Source of the DNA: Adiantum capillus-veneris
Lineage: Eukaryota; Streptophyta; Polypodiopsida; Polypodiales; Pteridaceae
Direction of reading: 5' to 3'
Assembly: GCA_014529385.2 (NCBI GenBank)
Contig: CM043944.1
Span: forward strand, 91,631,914-91,691,913
DNA length: 60,000 nt
Part shown: one piece after another, positions 45,223 to 55,982 of the stretch
How positions within the stretch are numbered: the stretch's first letter is position 1
Layout: each line of letters starts with the position of its first letter
Translations under genes and position numbers: made by a program
Notes under the pieces: generated by a model
What the model was told of the DNA's origin: nothing
What the model saw: only the letters and a program-made list of their open reading frames with translations
Database searches by the model: none

Positions 45223-45448
45223 TGTTGGAATTAGGGTGGCAGAGAAACGCACACAGCTTGGAGAAGACGAAGGAAGCTCAAGGCACACAATAGAGAGTGT
45301 GTTACTTAGTGTGCAATGGAAAGATAGATAGCCCTAGAGTGATGGACGTATATACAATGCTCGGGGGAAAAAACCTCCTAAAGAGGGAAAAATGCCCTGA
45401 CGGTCCTAGTGTGTTCACATACATCACTACCACATGTATATGGTAACA
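45223..45448 (-). repeat. 3' LTR of copia A2
   Basis: TGTTGGAATTAGG to TATATGGTAACA on the plus strand. A TATA-like GTATATAC lies at about 45348-45355, read on the minus strand as the sense direction. Confidence 0.95.
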
Positions 45449-45465
45449 AATCCCCCTGGAGTGAT
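45449..45465 (-). other. Polypurine tract of copia A2
   Basis: The minus strand reads CACTCCAGGGGGATTT just before the 3' LTR. The same short G-rich tract occurs next to the copia A and B LTRs. Confidence 0.65.
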
Positions 45466-45522
45466 GCGGTGAACGAGAGTTAGCACATGAGTAAAGGGAA
45501 GTGCCATGCCTTGAGGGCATGA

Positions 45523-47202
45523 TCAGTCCACAAAGGGGAGTAAGCCCAAAGCTTTGCGGAAAACTTCAAGCTTCTCACGAGACAATGCCTTTGTGAAAAG
45601 ATCTGCAAGGTTGTCCTCTGTTGGCACATAAGCCAAGCTGATCTCTTCTGCTGAGAGCCTCTCCCTGACATAGTGGTAATGCACCTCAATGTGCTTTGTG
45701 CGAGCATGAACAACTGGGTTCCTCGTAACTGCCAATGCGCTCTGGCTGTGAGTGTACATAGTGTTGCCAGTGTCCTGTCCAACACCCAAATCAGCCATAA
45801 GGCGTTTGAGCCATACACACTCAACCGTAGCTGTGAAGACTGCTCTGTACTCAGCCTCACAACTCGAAGTGGCCACAGTAGGTTGCTTCTTGCTCAACCA
45901 TGATATACATGAACTGCCAAGCATGAAACAAAAACCACTTGTGGACACTCGCGTGTCAAAACAACCAGTCCAATTTGAGTCCGAAAAAGCATGTAAGTCT
46001 GGCGGCAATGATCCCCCCTTGGGATAAAACAAGCCAAGATGTAAAGTGCCACTAAGGTAGCGGAAAATCCTCTTGACAGCCTACCAATGCTTAGACCTTG
46101 GGCTATGCATAAATCTACTGACCTGTGAGACTGCAAATTGAATATCTGGCCTCGTGTTGCATACATAAATGAGGCAGCCAACAGCAGTTTGGTAAAGAGT
46201 GACATCAATAGGATTGCTAGCATCATTTAGACTCAACTTCAAACCTGTTTCCAAGGGAGTGGCAATAGGTTTGCAATCCTCAAGTCCAAAATTACATAAC
46301 AATGTCTCTATGTAACTTTTCTGACACAAGGCAATATCACCATCACACTGCTTAAACTGTATACCCAAGTAATGATGCAACAACCCCAAATCTTTCATCT
46401 TGAAAGTAGCATTCAAATCAGCCTTAAATTCAGCAATATGTCTCTCATTTGGTTGAGTGATCAACAAATCATCGACATAAAGAACCACAATGAGAAGTAC
46501 ATCACCCTCACGCTTTACATACAATGTGCTTTCTGTTGGACTGTTATGAAAGCCTCGTTTGACCAAATGAGTGTCAGCTTTCTCATACCAAGCACGAGGA
46601 GATTGCTTCAACCCATACAAGGCCTTCTTACATCTGCACACTTTGTCCTCTTGTCCTTTTATGACAAAACCGCGAGGCTGTGTTACATAAACTTCCTCAA
46701 ATATGTCACCATTCAAGAAATCAGTAACAATGTTTGATTGATGTACATCCCAACCAAAATGAGTTGCCAATGCACATAGAAAACGCACAGTAGTCATACG
46801 ACAAGTGGGAGCAAAAGTCTCTTCATAATCTATGCCTTTTTGCTGTGCATAACCCTTTGCAACAAGTCGAGCCTTATGGTGATCGATCTAACCATCCGGC
46901 TTGCGTTTCAACTTGTAAACCCACTTCATACCAATGGCCTTTTTGTAAGGAGGCAAGTCACATAAAGTCGATGTGTCATTTTCTATAAGTGCATCATATT
47001 CTGATTGCATGGCAGCCATCCAATTTTCTGAATTCTGTGCTTCATCAAAAGACAGAGGCTCCTCAACATCATGTAAGCTAGACACAGCCAAAGCATAACA
47101 ATCTGATGCATAAGATGCATGTCGAGAGCCTGAACGAGTACGACTAGACAAAGGTGCATCCAATTTATTGACACGCAAAGTGTGCACCAGCCATTTTGGC
47201 AT
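45523..47202 (-). pseudogene. RT and RNase H of copia A2
   Basis: The RT frame (46081-46797) has DVHQSNIVTDFLNGDIFEEV, KCKKALYGLKQSPRAWYE-like (CRCKKALYGLKQSPRAWYEK) and the catalytic YVDDLLI, then CNFGLEDCKPIATPLETG. RNase H (45523-46032) has DSNWTGCFDTRVSTSG, ATSSCEAEYRAVFTAT and the end TKHIEVHYHYVRERL plus TEDNLADLFTKAL. RT begins upstream at 46888-47202 (NWMAAMQSEYDALIENDT, MKWVYKLKRKPDG). The frame is cut by stops near 46081 and 46888, and otherwise well preserved. Confidence 0.92.
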
Positions 47203-47379
47203 ACCTCTAGCCTACTCATTTTCAGCCCTTTCCTCATCAAGTACATCATGTACATCTACATCAGTAATAGGCTGATCTGTAACATTTTCAGAAACACCCA
47301 TAGGCTGTACATTTACCTCACTCGAACTTACATTCGTATTTCCACCACTGAAAAGAGGTAACAAAGTGTCATAAATGTC

Positions 47380-48455
47380 CTATGAGCTTACATTACTGTC
47401 TCTAGTACATGATAGCAAGGGCTGAACATAATCTTCCACAAACACCACAACCCGTGAAACCAGAATATGCTTCGTTTGCGGATGATATAACCTGTAACCT
47501 TTGCTTTCAGCACTATAACCAACAAAAATACATTTGGCAGCCTCATCAGCGAATTTTCTGCGCTGTGTTTGTGGCACCAAAGCATATGCCAAACAGCCAA
47601 AAACACGCATGTGCTCGATAGAAGGCTCTCTATCATGCCATGCTTCATATGGAGTAATAGACTGCAAAGCTTTTGTAGGACACTTGTTAAGTACATAAGT
47701 GGCACACATGATGGCCTCAAGCCAAAAAGAATGCGGCAAAGCTTGACTTTTGACCATACATCGTGCCATTTCCGTCAGTGACCTGTTTTTCCTCTTAGCA
47801 ACACCATTTTGCTGAGGTGTCTAAGGCACTGTATATTGGTGTTTTATCCCACGGCTAGCCAGAAATGCATTAAATTCATGAGACATATACTCCCCCCCTC
47901 GATCGGAACGGAGGGTGCCCATAGTACATTTCGATACATTTTCAGCCATAGCCAGAAACTGTTTGAAGCACATAAAAACTTCGGACTTCGCTTTAAGCGG
48001 AAATACCCATGCATGCCTGGAGTAATCATCAATGAAAGTCACGAAGTACAGGTAATTGTCCAAGGACGGAGTTTGCATGGGCCCACAAACATCACTATGC
48101 ACAAGCTGCAACCTGCATGTGGCCCGAACTGAACCATCCTTTGGAAACTTAGAACGCTGCATCTTACCCAAAATACAGCCTTCACAAACATGTTTGACAG
48201 CTGCTTCAAGAGGTGGCAAAGAAGCAACCATATCAGATTTCTGCAAAGCAACAAACTGGCAAAATTCAGATGACCAAAACGTGCATGCCAAAGTTTTGCA
48301 TCTGAAATAGCCCTTGAATCTGCAACAGCATTTGCAAAATTTTGTCCACACTTGTCATACAAAGTGAGCTTAAAATAGCCCACGACACAAAAGGCCAGAT
48401 GCAACAATTTCATCACCAAAATTGAGATCATGAACTGTACATCTGTCATCCACAA
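47380..48455 (-). pseudogene. Integrase of copia A2
   Basis: The pre-integrase helix (KLWHARFGHLNFASLL) is followed by VKHVCEGCILGKMQRSKF with the zinc-finger CxxC. The core has HSDVCGPMQTPS, YFVTFIDDYSRHAWVFPL and TLRSDRGGEYMSHEFNAFLA, then a stop at the YTVP junction (47821). The C-terminal part is at 47380-47769 (MARCMVKSQALPHSFWLEA, YVLNKCPTKALQ, KCIFVGYSAESKGYRLY). A frameshift in the pre-integrase region is also present. Confidence 0.9.
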
Positions 48456-48966
48456 ATTTGACTACAAGTCCAAGTCTAGCAAGCGCGGATACAGACAAGA
48501 GATTCTTATTGATCCCAGGTACATAAAGTGCATCAGCAAGTGTGAAGGAAGTGCCATTTGCAGCAATAAGCACAATCTTTCCAACTCTCTGAACTGGATA
48601 AGAGGCATTGTTGGCACAAGTGACAGAATTCCCATGGGGGACAGACTCGAGAGAGGTGAACAATTCACGATGTGAGGTAATGTGCTTTGTAGCACCACTG
48701 TAGAAATACCACACATGTGAATCTGCAGCAACTGACAAGCATGCATCATGGACAGCAGGATTGTAAGTGCACTCTGCGCTAAAAGCCCATTCTGCATCAA
48801 CATCAGCAACAAAGTCTCCTTTCAGAGAAGACTCAACAATGGCTGCATTTGTAGTGGAACCAACATTTGCAGTGGAACCACCCTCTTTCTTCTTAGCCTC
48901 TTTGGCCTTCAACTTAGGACACGACTTGATCAAGTGATCATTAGCTTTACAATAATGGCAACGCAT
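48370..48966 (-). pseudogene. Gag zinc knuckle and protease of copia A2
   Basis: The intact CHYCKANDHLIKSC knuckle opens the frame. The protease motif reads WYFYSGATKHIT, so the catalytic Asp is Tyr. DALYVPGINKNLLSVSALARL and VKFVDDRCTVHDL follow. The frame stays open for 198 codons, yet the enzyme would be dead. Confidence 0.88.
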
Positions 48967-49078
48967 CTTCTTTTTGCCTTTATCACCATAATTTCTAGAC
49001 GAATTTTTGCCAGCAGAAGCATTAGGAACATAAGTTTTTCCACTCGCAGCAGAACCATAAGAAGTGGATGCATTGGTG

Positions 49079-49478
49079 TTACCACCCTTTCTTTGAGAAG
49101 CAATAAAAGCCTATTCAACTGCACGCTGTCTAGTCCTGTTTTTCTTGGAAAGTGACTCTTGCAACAGCAATGTGCATAATGCATCAAACTTGACAACTTC
49201 AGGATTTCCTTGGGTCACCAGTCTCCAAGTACTAGCAAAAGTCTGGTAAGAATCTGGTAAGGCATCAAGGACAGTTTGTTACCACCCTTTCTTTGAGAAG
49301 CAATAAAAGCCTATTCAACTGCATGCTGTCTAGTCCTGTTTTTTCTGGAAAGTGACTCTTGCAACAGCAATGTGCATAATGCATCAAACTTGACAACTTC
49401 AGGATTTCCTTGGGTCATCAGTCTCCAAGTACTAGCAAAAGTCTGGTAAGAATCTGGTAAGGCATCAAGGACAGTTTG
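49079..49478. repeat. 200-bp tandem duplication in copia A2 gag
   Basis: TTACCACCCTTTCTTTGAG begins both copies (49079 and 49279), and ACATTAGG-free gag sequence to GGACAGTTTG ends both. Only a few bases differ. Because 200 is not divisible by 3, the duplication shifts the frame. Confidence 0.95.
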
Positions 49479-50010
49479 CACAAGGGAACTGTTTGAAATA
49501 ACTTCACCTGCAGAAATAAGTTGCTCATTGATATCCTTGACACTAGAAAGGAAAGTGTCCATATCATCTTCCTCATGCATAATCTTTGACTCCAGCTCTT
49601 TACGCATCAAAGCAATTTTAGCCTCATTGCGTCTTGCATAAAGACCAGCCAAAATATCCCAAGCCTGTTTTGCAGATTTTGCTGAATGGATGTGAGGAAC
49701 AATGGTGCGCTTCACAGACAACGCAATCAATGCATGAGCCTGCGCATCCTTAACATCCCAACGAGCTTGTTCTATCGAAGGCAAAACAACTCTAACAGCT
49801 GCAATCCTTGTAGCAAGACCTGCAACATCCTCAACATCGCCTACATCCTCAGAACCAGGACGTACATCAATGCCCTGCACAATATTCCAGACGCCCTTTG
49901 ACACAAGAACATGCTGCATCATATAAGCCCACATAGGGTAATTGTCCCCATCCAACCTGTCCTCAGCAGCAAACATCTTGAACACATCTGTGTTGTTTTT
50001 GTCAGCCATG
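49309..50010 (-). pseudogene. Gag of copia A2
   Basis: ATG at 50010 opens MADKNNTDVFKMFAAEDRLD. It continues with DGDNYPMWAYMMQHVLVSKG, HALIALSVKRTIVPH, KIALMRKELESKIMHEEDD and YQTFASTWRLMTQGNPEV, typical copia gag of the UBN2 type. It stops at a TAG at 49309-49311 after RQHAVE. The same TAG is present in the other copy of the 200-bp duplication, so the stop predates the duplication. Confidence 0.92.
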
Positions 50011-50297
50011 GTAAATGCTGCACCTGATGTGAAAACTACCCGATTATAGGAGAAACGGAGCTGGAACAACACGTGCTATATAACACAAACCGTAGAAGAC
50101 TGTAATGCACTTGTTATGTAGAAAACAGCACTGACGGAAATTTTGCACAAAATGATGAAATTGCCTGTGCAGACCTGCCTGTAGTGGAAACGAAGGCCGA
50201 AATGAGCCCAAATAAACGCCAAAGCTCACTGAAATTGGAGAAAGTGAGCAGGCGTGTACTGGAGCAGCTGGCGACTAAGCTCGGGAGGACACAACCT

Positions 50298-50309
50298 GCT
50301 CTTATACCA
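50298..50309 (-). other. Primer binding site of copia A2 (tRNA-iMet variant)
   Basis: The minus strand reads TGGTATAAGAGC, with one change from TGGTATCAGAGC, next to the right LTR. Confidence 0.88.
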
Positions 50310-50311
50310 AT

Positions 50312-50538
50312 TGTTGGAATTAGGGTGGCAGAGAAATACACACAGCTTGGAGAAGACGAAGGAAGCTCAAGGCACACAATAGAGAGTGTGTTACTTAGTG
50401 TGCAATGGAAAGATAGATAGCCCTAGAGTGATGGGCGTATATAGAATGCTCGAGGGAAAAAACCTCCTAAAGAGGGAAAAAATGCCCCGACGGTCCTAAT
50501 GTGTTCACACACATCACTACCACATGTATATAGTAACA
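50312..50538 (-). repeat. 5' LTR of copia A2
   Basis: TGTTGGAATTAGGGTGG to TATATAGTAACA on the plus strand, then ATGCT, the same five bases that precede the other LTR. Confidence 0.95.
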
Positions 50539-51730
50539 ATGCTCAAAGGAAAAAAAATTATCTCATTATAATTCTTGTATGTTTCTTCCGTGAAAGAGAA
50601 TTCTATCTATGTAGTTGAAGCTACCTTCTACTGAGTTGTGGAATAGCTGGCTTGGTCATATGATTCATACGAGAATGAAGCAATTGCAGTGTTTTGGCTA
50701 TATCCCTATGTTAAACTATTTTGATTTTAGTTTGTGTGAGCATTGCGTATACAAAAAACACATTGGGCTTACCACTTTGCAATTGGATAAGAAGTTAGGA
50801 AATCCTCTGGCTTTGGTTCATAGTGATCTATGTGGGCCTATGCCGCATAAGTCTCTACGGGGGGAATCATATTTCTTGAATTTCATAGATGACTCTACTC
50901 ACAATATGTGGGTCTGCCTCTTGAAGAGGAAATACAAAGTCTTTAATGTCTTCAAAAAGATCCTATCTATGGTCAAGAACCAATCAAGCAAGAAGTTGAA
51001 GGCTTTGCACACTGACAATGGGGGAGAGTACGGCTTCATTGAGTTTAAGGACTTCTGTAGCAAAGGAGGCATTAGGAAACAATTTATTATGCCTCCATAC
51101 ACACCTTGTTAGAATAAAGTTACTGAGAAAATGAATAAAACTATTCAAAAGAGGGTCACTTCCATGCTATCTATGGAAAATTTACCTCAAGAAATTTGGG
51201 GTGTAGTTATGACAATAGTGCATATAATAAATAGCTCATCTAGCCTTTGAACTATAAGATTCTGTAGGAGATGTGAGTAGGCAAGAAGCCTAATTATGAT
51301 AGATTACATGTGTTTGGGTTTGAGGCATTCTCATATGTGCGTAAAAAACTTAGAAAGAATCTAGACCCAAAGTCACACAAATGCATCTTCATTGGCTATG
51401 GTGCAGATGGTGAGATGGGTTATCGTCTTTGGAACTCGGAATCTTGCAGAGTTATTCGCAACCCACAAGTGATTTTTGATGAATCAAAGATACATAGACA
51501 ACCTATGAAAGAGGTTGAATATCAAAAAGTCAGATTTGAGAATGAAGCCTCAAGATTAGTTACGCAAAAAACTCAGTCTAATAGAGATGTACCTACCACT
51601 AATAGTGCTCCACAGAGATCTAGTCATGCTCCTAAGGGAGTAGAGTCCAATAGCCAGGCAGTGACGAGATCTACACGTGTCTCTCATGCCACGTTTTCAT
51701 ATAGGGTTAGAATATTTGTTGGTCTCTGAT
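50539..51730 (+). pseudogene. Copia D integrase
   Basis: The frame 50615-51112 holds STELWNSWLGHMIHTRMKQL with the HHCC finger (CEHCVYKKH), then the core with HSDLCGPMPHKSLRG, LNFIDDSTHNMWVCLLKRK and LHTDNGGEYGFIEFKDFC. After a stop at 51110 a second frame (51310-51729) gives SHKCIFIGYGADGEMGYRLW and the C-terminal linker. Frameshifts separate the parts. Confidence 0.9.
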
Positions 51731-52550
51731 TGCAGAGAGCCTTCCTCCTACCATGAGGCTATTAATATGGAAGATAGCATGAAGTTGGAGAAGGAAATGC
51801 AATCTGAGTATAGCTCAATTTTGGCAAGGAAACTACAAGCCTTACCTTGCAAATGGGTGTATAAGAAAAAGTCCACGGAAAAAGATCTCAAGCCTACGGC
51901 TAGATTGGTTGCTAGGGGTTTCAAGCAAAAGAAAGGAGTGGATTTTGATGAGATTTTTTCTCCATTGGTCAAGATGACTACATTGCGTCTTGTGCTTGGA
52001 CTAGTAGCCAGTGAGGACATGGAACTTGTTTAGATGGACGTGAAGACGGCTTTCCTTCATGAGGATCTTGATGAGGATGTCTACATGAAACATCTAGAGG
52101 ATTATGAAGTCAAACTTGAGAAGCCTACTATAAAACTAGTGGCTAGATTGCATAAGGCATCATATGGACAAAAGTATGGATCAAGGCAATGGTACATGAA
52201 GCTTCATAAGTACGTGCAGTCCCAAGGCTATGTAAGGAGTCAAGAAGATCACTACTCATATATCAGGATGTTGAACAATGATTCCCTCATCATCTTCATA
52301 CTTTATGGTGATGATATGCTCATTGTTGGGAAGCCTAAAGATGAGAATGACAAGTCACTTAGCATGCAATTTTCTATGAAGGATTTGGGAGATGCAAGAC
52401 ACTTTCTTGGTATGTATATCAAGAGGGATAGAAAACGTGGAATACTAGAGTTTTCATAGGTAACTTATATCCACAAGGTCTTGCAATGTTTTAATATGTA
52501 TGGGCAAAGGCTACATTGAGTACCCTAATGCAAGCACCTGAAAAATGGAG
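51680..52550 (+). pseudogene. Copia D reverse transcriptase
   Basis: The frames 51677-52033 and 52034-52459 hold EAINMEDSMKLEKEMQSEYS, LPCKWVYKKKSTEKDLKPTA, LVARGFKQKKGVDFDEIFSP, then DVKTAFLHEDLDEDVYMKH and the catalytic YGDDMLIVGKPKD. GY-type residues replace the more usual YVDD. MKDLGDARHFLGMYI follows. The protein stops at a TAG near 52457, with a decayed continuation to about 52550. Confidence 0.9.
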
Positions 52551-53291
52551 TTTTATCTAACATTGAGCGAACTTTTTTGAGCAAAAAAAATATCGAGCGA
52601 TCCATACAATTAATTAAGGATAAGATTGATTTAAAAAACGTGACTTGTCCACTTATTCACAAAAGGAAAATGGTGTATATAAAACAGTTTTAATTTATGC
52701 TCGTACTGTCATTGAAGAGATGTTGCGAGATCATAACATGAAACCCAATCATTAAGATTGCTTTAGGAAGAGTAGAGACTACTCGTAGTAATCAATGTGC
52801 ATGCTGACATTCAAGAGATTCCCTTGCATAATGAGTGATAAACCATCTCTCTAAAGATAGTAAAGACTGCAATATAGAATCCAATTTGCATTAAAGTATA
52901 CTTAAAAATATTTTACTTCAATTTTTAGTGAAATATAAATTAGCAATAGATAATTACAACTTTGATCTCACTTTTATATTATGTGGATACACTTAACAAT
53001 TAACAAAAGAAATGTGGACGCGACCTAAAACCTTACAAGGTATTTTGTGTCAAATCATAGAGTTTTTATTATTACAATATTATGTGTGAGAGAGATAAAT
53101 ATTGATAATTCTGATCTATTACTGTGTTTGAAATGCCCATAAATCCTAGAAAAGACCGTGGCAATGAGATGTCCCAAAAATCTTCAAAGTAAATATTTAT
53201 ATATTTTATTATAAAGAAAAAAACTTCAGAAAAGCTTTAGATTTATCTATTATAGTTATTAAAATTTGATAATTTTGAGCACTTCATTGTG
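52551..53291. other. AT-rich insert in copia D, left of a foldback element
   Basis: The copia D polyprotein breaks here and resumes at 53699, so about 1150 bp are foreign. This part has no coding capacity. It holds a decayed partner (near 53114-53160: GTGTTTGAAATGCCCATAAA, CCTAGAAAAGACC) of the foldback end at 53292. Confidence 0.6.
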
Positions 53292-53698
53292 TTTGGAACG
53301 CCCAAAAACCTAGAAACGATTGCCCATATGTCTCATTCTAACACCCGAAAACAAGGTTTCAGACAAAAAAAAGTCTCAAAATTGGTGCAAGACCCTTTTG
53401 GGTAGTTTCTAGATGGAATTTCACAATTTTGGCCACATGGTTGCGTCCAACATGGCCTAAAATCCTAGAAATGACTATCCATTGCATATGGATAGTCATT
53501 TCTAGGATTTTAGGCCATTCTAGATGCAATCATGTGGTCAAAATTGTGAAATTTCATATGTAAATTTTTTTTGAAGGGTCTCGCGTCGGTGCAGGACCCT
53601 TTCGGGCAATTTTGAGACTTTTTTGGTCCGAAACCTCGTCTTCGAGTGTCAGAATGAGACAAACGAATAGTCTTTTTTAGGGTTTTTGGACGTGTTCC
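53292..53698. mobile_element. Foldback/MITE-like inverted repeat element
   Basis: Two arms of about 200 bp face each other around 53488: CCTAAAATCCTAGAAATGAC and its inverse GTCATTTCTAGGATTTTAGG lie on either side of a loop near ATTGCATAT. Further out, TGTCTCATTCTAACACCCG (left) pairs with CGAGTGTCAGAATGAGACA (right). Outer ends are GGAACGCCCAAAAACC and its mirror GGTTTTTGGACGTGTTCC. Copia D resumes directly after it. No ORF. Confidence 0.85.
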
Positions 53699-54062
53699 CC
53701 AAGTCTTGATGTTGAGAAAGAAAAAATGGCCAAGGTGTCATATTCTTCAGCAATTGACAGTCTTATGTATGCCATGATAGCCACGGGATCAAACATTGCT
53801 TTTGGAGTGGGAGTTGTTAGCAGATTTATGGCAAATTCTAGCAGGAAGCACTGTGTAGTGGTGAAGCACATTTTTGAAATATATAAAACGTATAGTAGAC
53901 AAGTGCATGCGCTTTGGTAATAATGATGCATCTATTATGGGTTACATGAGTGCGGAGCATGCGGGTTGTGTGGATAGTCAAAGATCCACATTTGGCAATG
54001 TTTTCCTATTTGTTGGTGCAGCCATGTCATGGAGATCATGCCTCCAGCAAATGGACTAATAA
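53699..54062 (+). pseudogene. Copia D RNase H
   Basis: It contains SYSSAIDSLMYAMIATG, FGVGVVSRFMANSSRKHC and, in another frame, YMSAEHAGCVDSQRSTFGNV and GAAMSWRSCLQQ. The end of the RNase H is missing because the join to gypsy E follows. Confidence 0.85.
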
Positions 54063-55286
54063 CTAGGCTTTATATTCTCTATCTCATAGTCGAGGACGAC
54101 TATGATTTCAAGAGAGGTGATGTCATAATAACTAATATCTAATTCTCCTAAATGATTTTCTCATGTTAAACTGATCATTTAATATGGGGAAGTACCAGGG
54201 AAGAAAAAGCTAGAATATTGGTAAGGCTAGCAGATCAGTCCGAGTAGGGATCCAAAGGAGGGAAAATAGGGATCCAAAGAGGGACCATCTGTAAAAGAGC
54301 AGTGTGCATCAATGTGCTTCAAGGACCTTAGGGTTTAGCCCATTAATACTTCCAAAATGCTAAGGTTCCAAAATTCAAAGGTAAAGTCCAAATGGTCAAG
54401 CTTAACAGAATTGGATGCTTATGTGAAGACCATAAAGTCTTCACATATCCCTAGATAGGAGGGGGTGAGCTATTCTTGTAGGGGATGAGAGAGAAACACT
54501 CACACACTCTTCCGAGCTCCCTTTACACAAAGGGCATAGTGGACACATGTTAGCTTCCTAGTCCAGTTGCCCCCAAGGTGCATTCAAATCCTATTGGATG
54601 GCCATAGAGGTGGACCAATGAGAATTAGGCCAGAGTAAGTTCATTTTAATTCATTTAAAAAACACTTGATAAAAGAACCAACAGAAATTAAGCTCTCTAG
54701 AAGACTATTGGACAGTCTACCAAGGGGTCCAATGAGCATTCAACAGCCCAATGGCTTGCCTGAATCCTATTGGCCTGAAGACCAAGAGGACCAAGAGGCC
54801 ATACGTCACAAGGCTATCACTTATGCTTCTTAATTTTCATTGGCTAAGCTTTGTAGGGGCCAATAGGATGCCAGCATGAGCAAATAGCAAGAGGGGTCGA
54901 CCAAGAGAGAGAGGGGGCTGATTTTTGCAAGGCATTATCACACACACACACTCACACAATCTCATGTGTGAACTAAAGAAGACTATCTCCTTCTCCAAGC
55001 TTTAATGGAAAGCTTATCATCTTCTCCAAGCTTTTGAGAATGGCTTTGTGATGCAAATCCAACCAAGAGCCAAGCTTCAATGCATGCTCATCTCCTGTAC
55101 CATGCTAATTACTAAGCTATGCTAAGCTATTAAGAGTGATTATGTGAGGATAAATATTTCTTTCTCGTAAGAATATTCCTTCTTCCTCTCGATCTACTCT
55201 CATACCCCGCTAGCTCTCACCATCTTCAAAGGTGTGTGAGGTCTTGGGTCCGCTACACACAAGTTACTAGACCATTAAATGATACA
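54063..55286 (+). mobile_element. Gypsy E: 3' end and LTR of a family 1 gypsy element
   Basis: About 58 bp of internal end (TAGTCGAGGACGACTA, then the PPT ATTTCAAGAGAGGTGA) precede an LTR at 54121-55286 (TGTCATAATAACTAATATC to CATTAAATGATACA). It matches the gypsy G LTR in reverse but is about 420 bp shorter through deletions. Upstream pol is absent: the left edge abuts copia D RNase H. Confidence 0.85.
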
Positions 55287-55289
55287 GTA

Positions 55290-55910
55290 GCTCATGTAGA
55301 TTCCTTGGATTAGGCCATGCTTTTATTACCTTCAACTTTGATGGATCCATACAAATACCATCTTGAGAGATAATATGACCTAAGTATTGAATCTCTTGAA
55401 GGAAAAATTTACTTTTCTTTTTATTGATAAAAAGCTTGTTCTCCCTCAAAGCTTGTTCTCCCTCAAATGATTGAATATGGACAATGTATTAGTCAAACCA
55501 AAAGGCATGACTAGATATTCATAAAGACCAAACGTTGTACAAAACGCGATCTTTACGATATCTTCATTCACTATCCTTATTTGATGATAGCCACTTTTAA
55601 GGTCAATCCTACTGAAGTAGGTAGAGCCTTGTAGCTTATCAAACAAATCTTCAGCCCATGGTATGGGAAATCTGTTTTTGATAGTAATATGGTTTAGCGC
55701 TCGATAGTCCACACACATGCGGCATGCACTATCTTTCTTTTGCACTAAAAGAACTGGAGAAAAAAAGGGAGAGGAGATAGGCCTCACCATCCCTTTGTCT
55801 ACCAATTCTTGTACTTGCCTCATGATCTCCTCTTGTTGAGCTTGGGAAACACGATAAGAAAGGCTTGTTAGGCGGTGAGCTTCCTGGTAGGAGCTCAATT
55901 CGATGATCAT
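55290..55910 (-). pseudogene. Gypsy F reverse transcriptase
   Basis: Frame 55446-55910: SQAQQEEIMRQVQELVDKGM, CVDYRALNHITIKNRFPIP, YFSRIDLKSGYHQIRI and FGLYEYLVMPFGLTN. Frame 55267-55449 continues with NKLFINKKKSKFFLQEIQYL and GHIISQDGICMDPSKL, NPRNLHEL. The catalytic xDD segment between them has been deleted: the region reads LSIFNHLRENKL. The -1 shift seen in gypsy G is not present here. Confidence 0.9.
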
Positions 55911-55982
55911 TATCCCCTCATTTTGGAGGTAAGTCTCAAAGGGATATCATCGATAAAAACATCTTGGAATCCATTTAGAAAA

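Larger units (their letters stand above)
45223..50538 (-). mobile_element. Copia A2, complete Ty1/copia element
   Basis: LTRs of 226 bp (45223-45448) and 227 bp (50312-50538) bound gag, protease, integrase, RT and RNase H on the minus strand. The 5-bp duplication ATGCT flanks it (45218-45222 and 50539-50543) in copia D. The LTRs differ at about 9 sites plus one indel, near 4%, so it is younger than copia B, its close relative. Stops and a 200-bp duplication in gag make it defective. Confidence 0.95.
44030..54062 (+). mobile_element. Copia D (old), split by copia A2 and a foldback-containing block
   Basis: On the plus strand, copia domains appear in order with two interruptions: gag (44041-44760), protease (to 45222), [copia A2], integrase (50539-51730), RT (to 52550), [block 52551-53698], RNase H (53699-54062). 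Each domain resumes where the insert stops. Its LTRs were not found. The right end is cut by gypsy E at about 54062. Its protein differs clearly from the B/A2 family, so it is another copia lineage. Confidence 0.88.
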
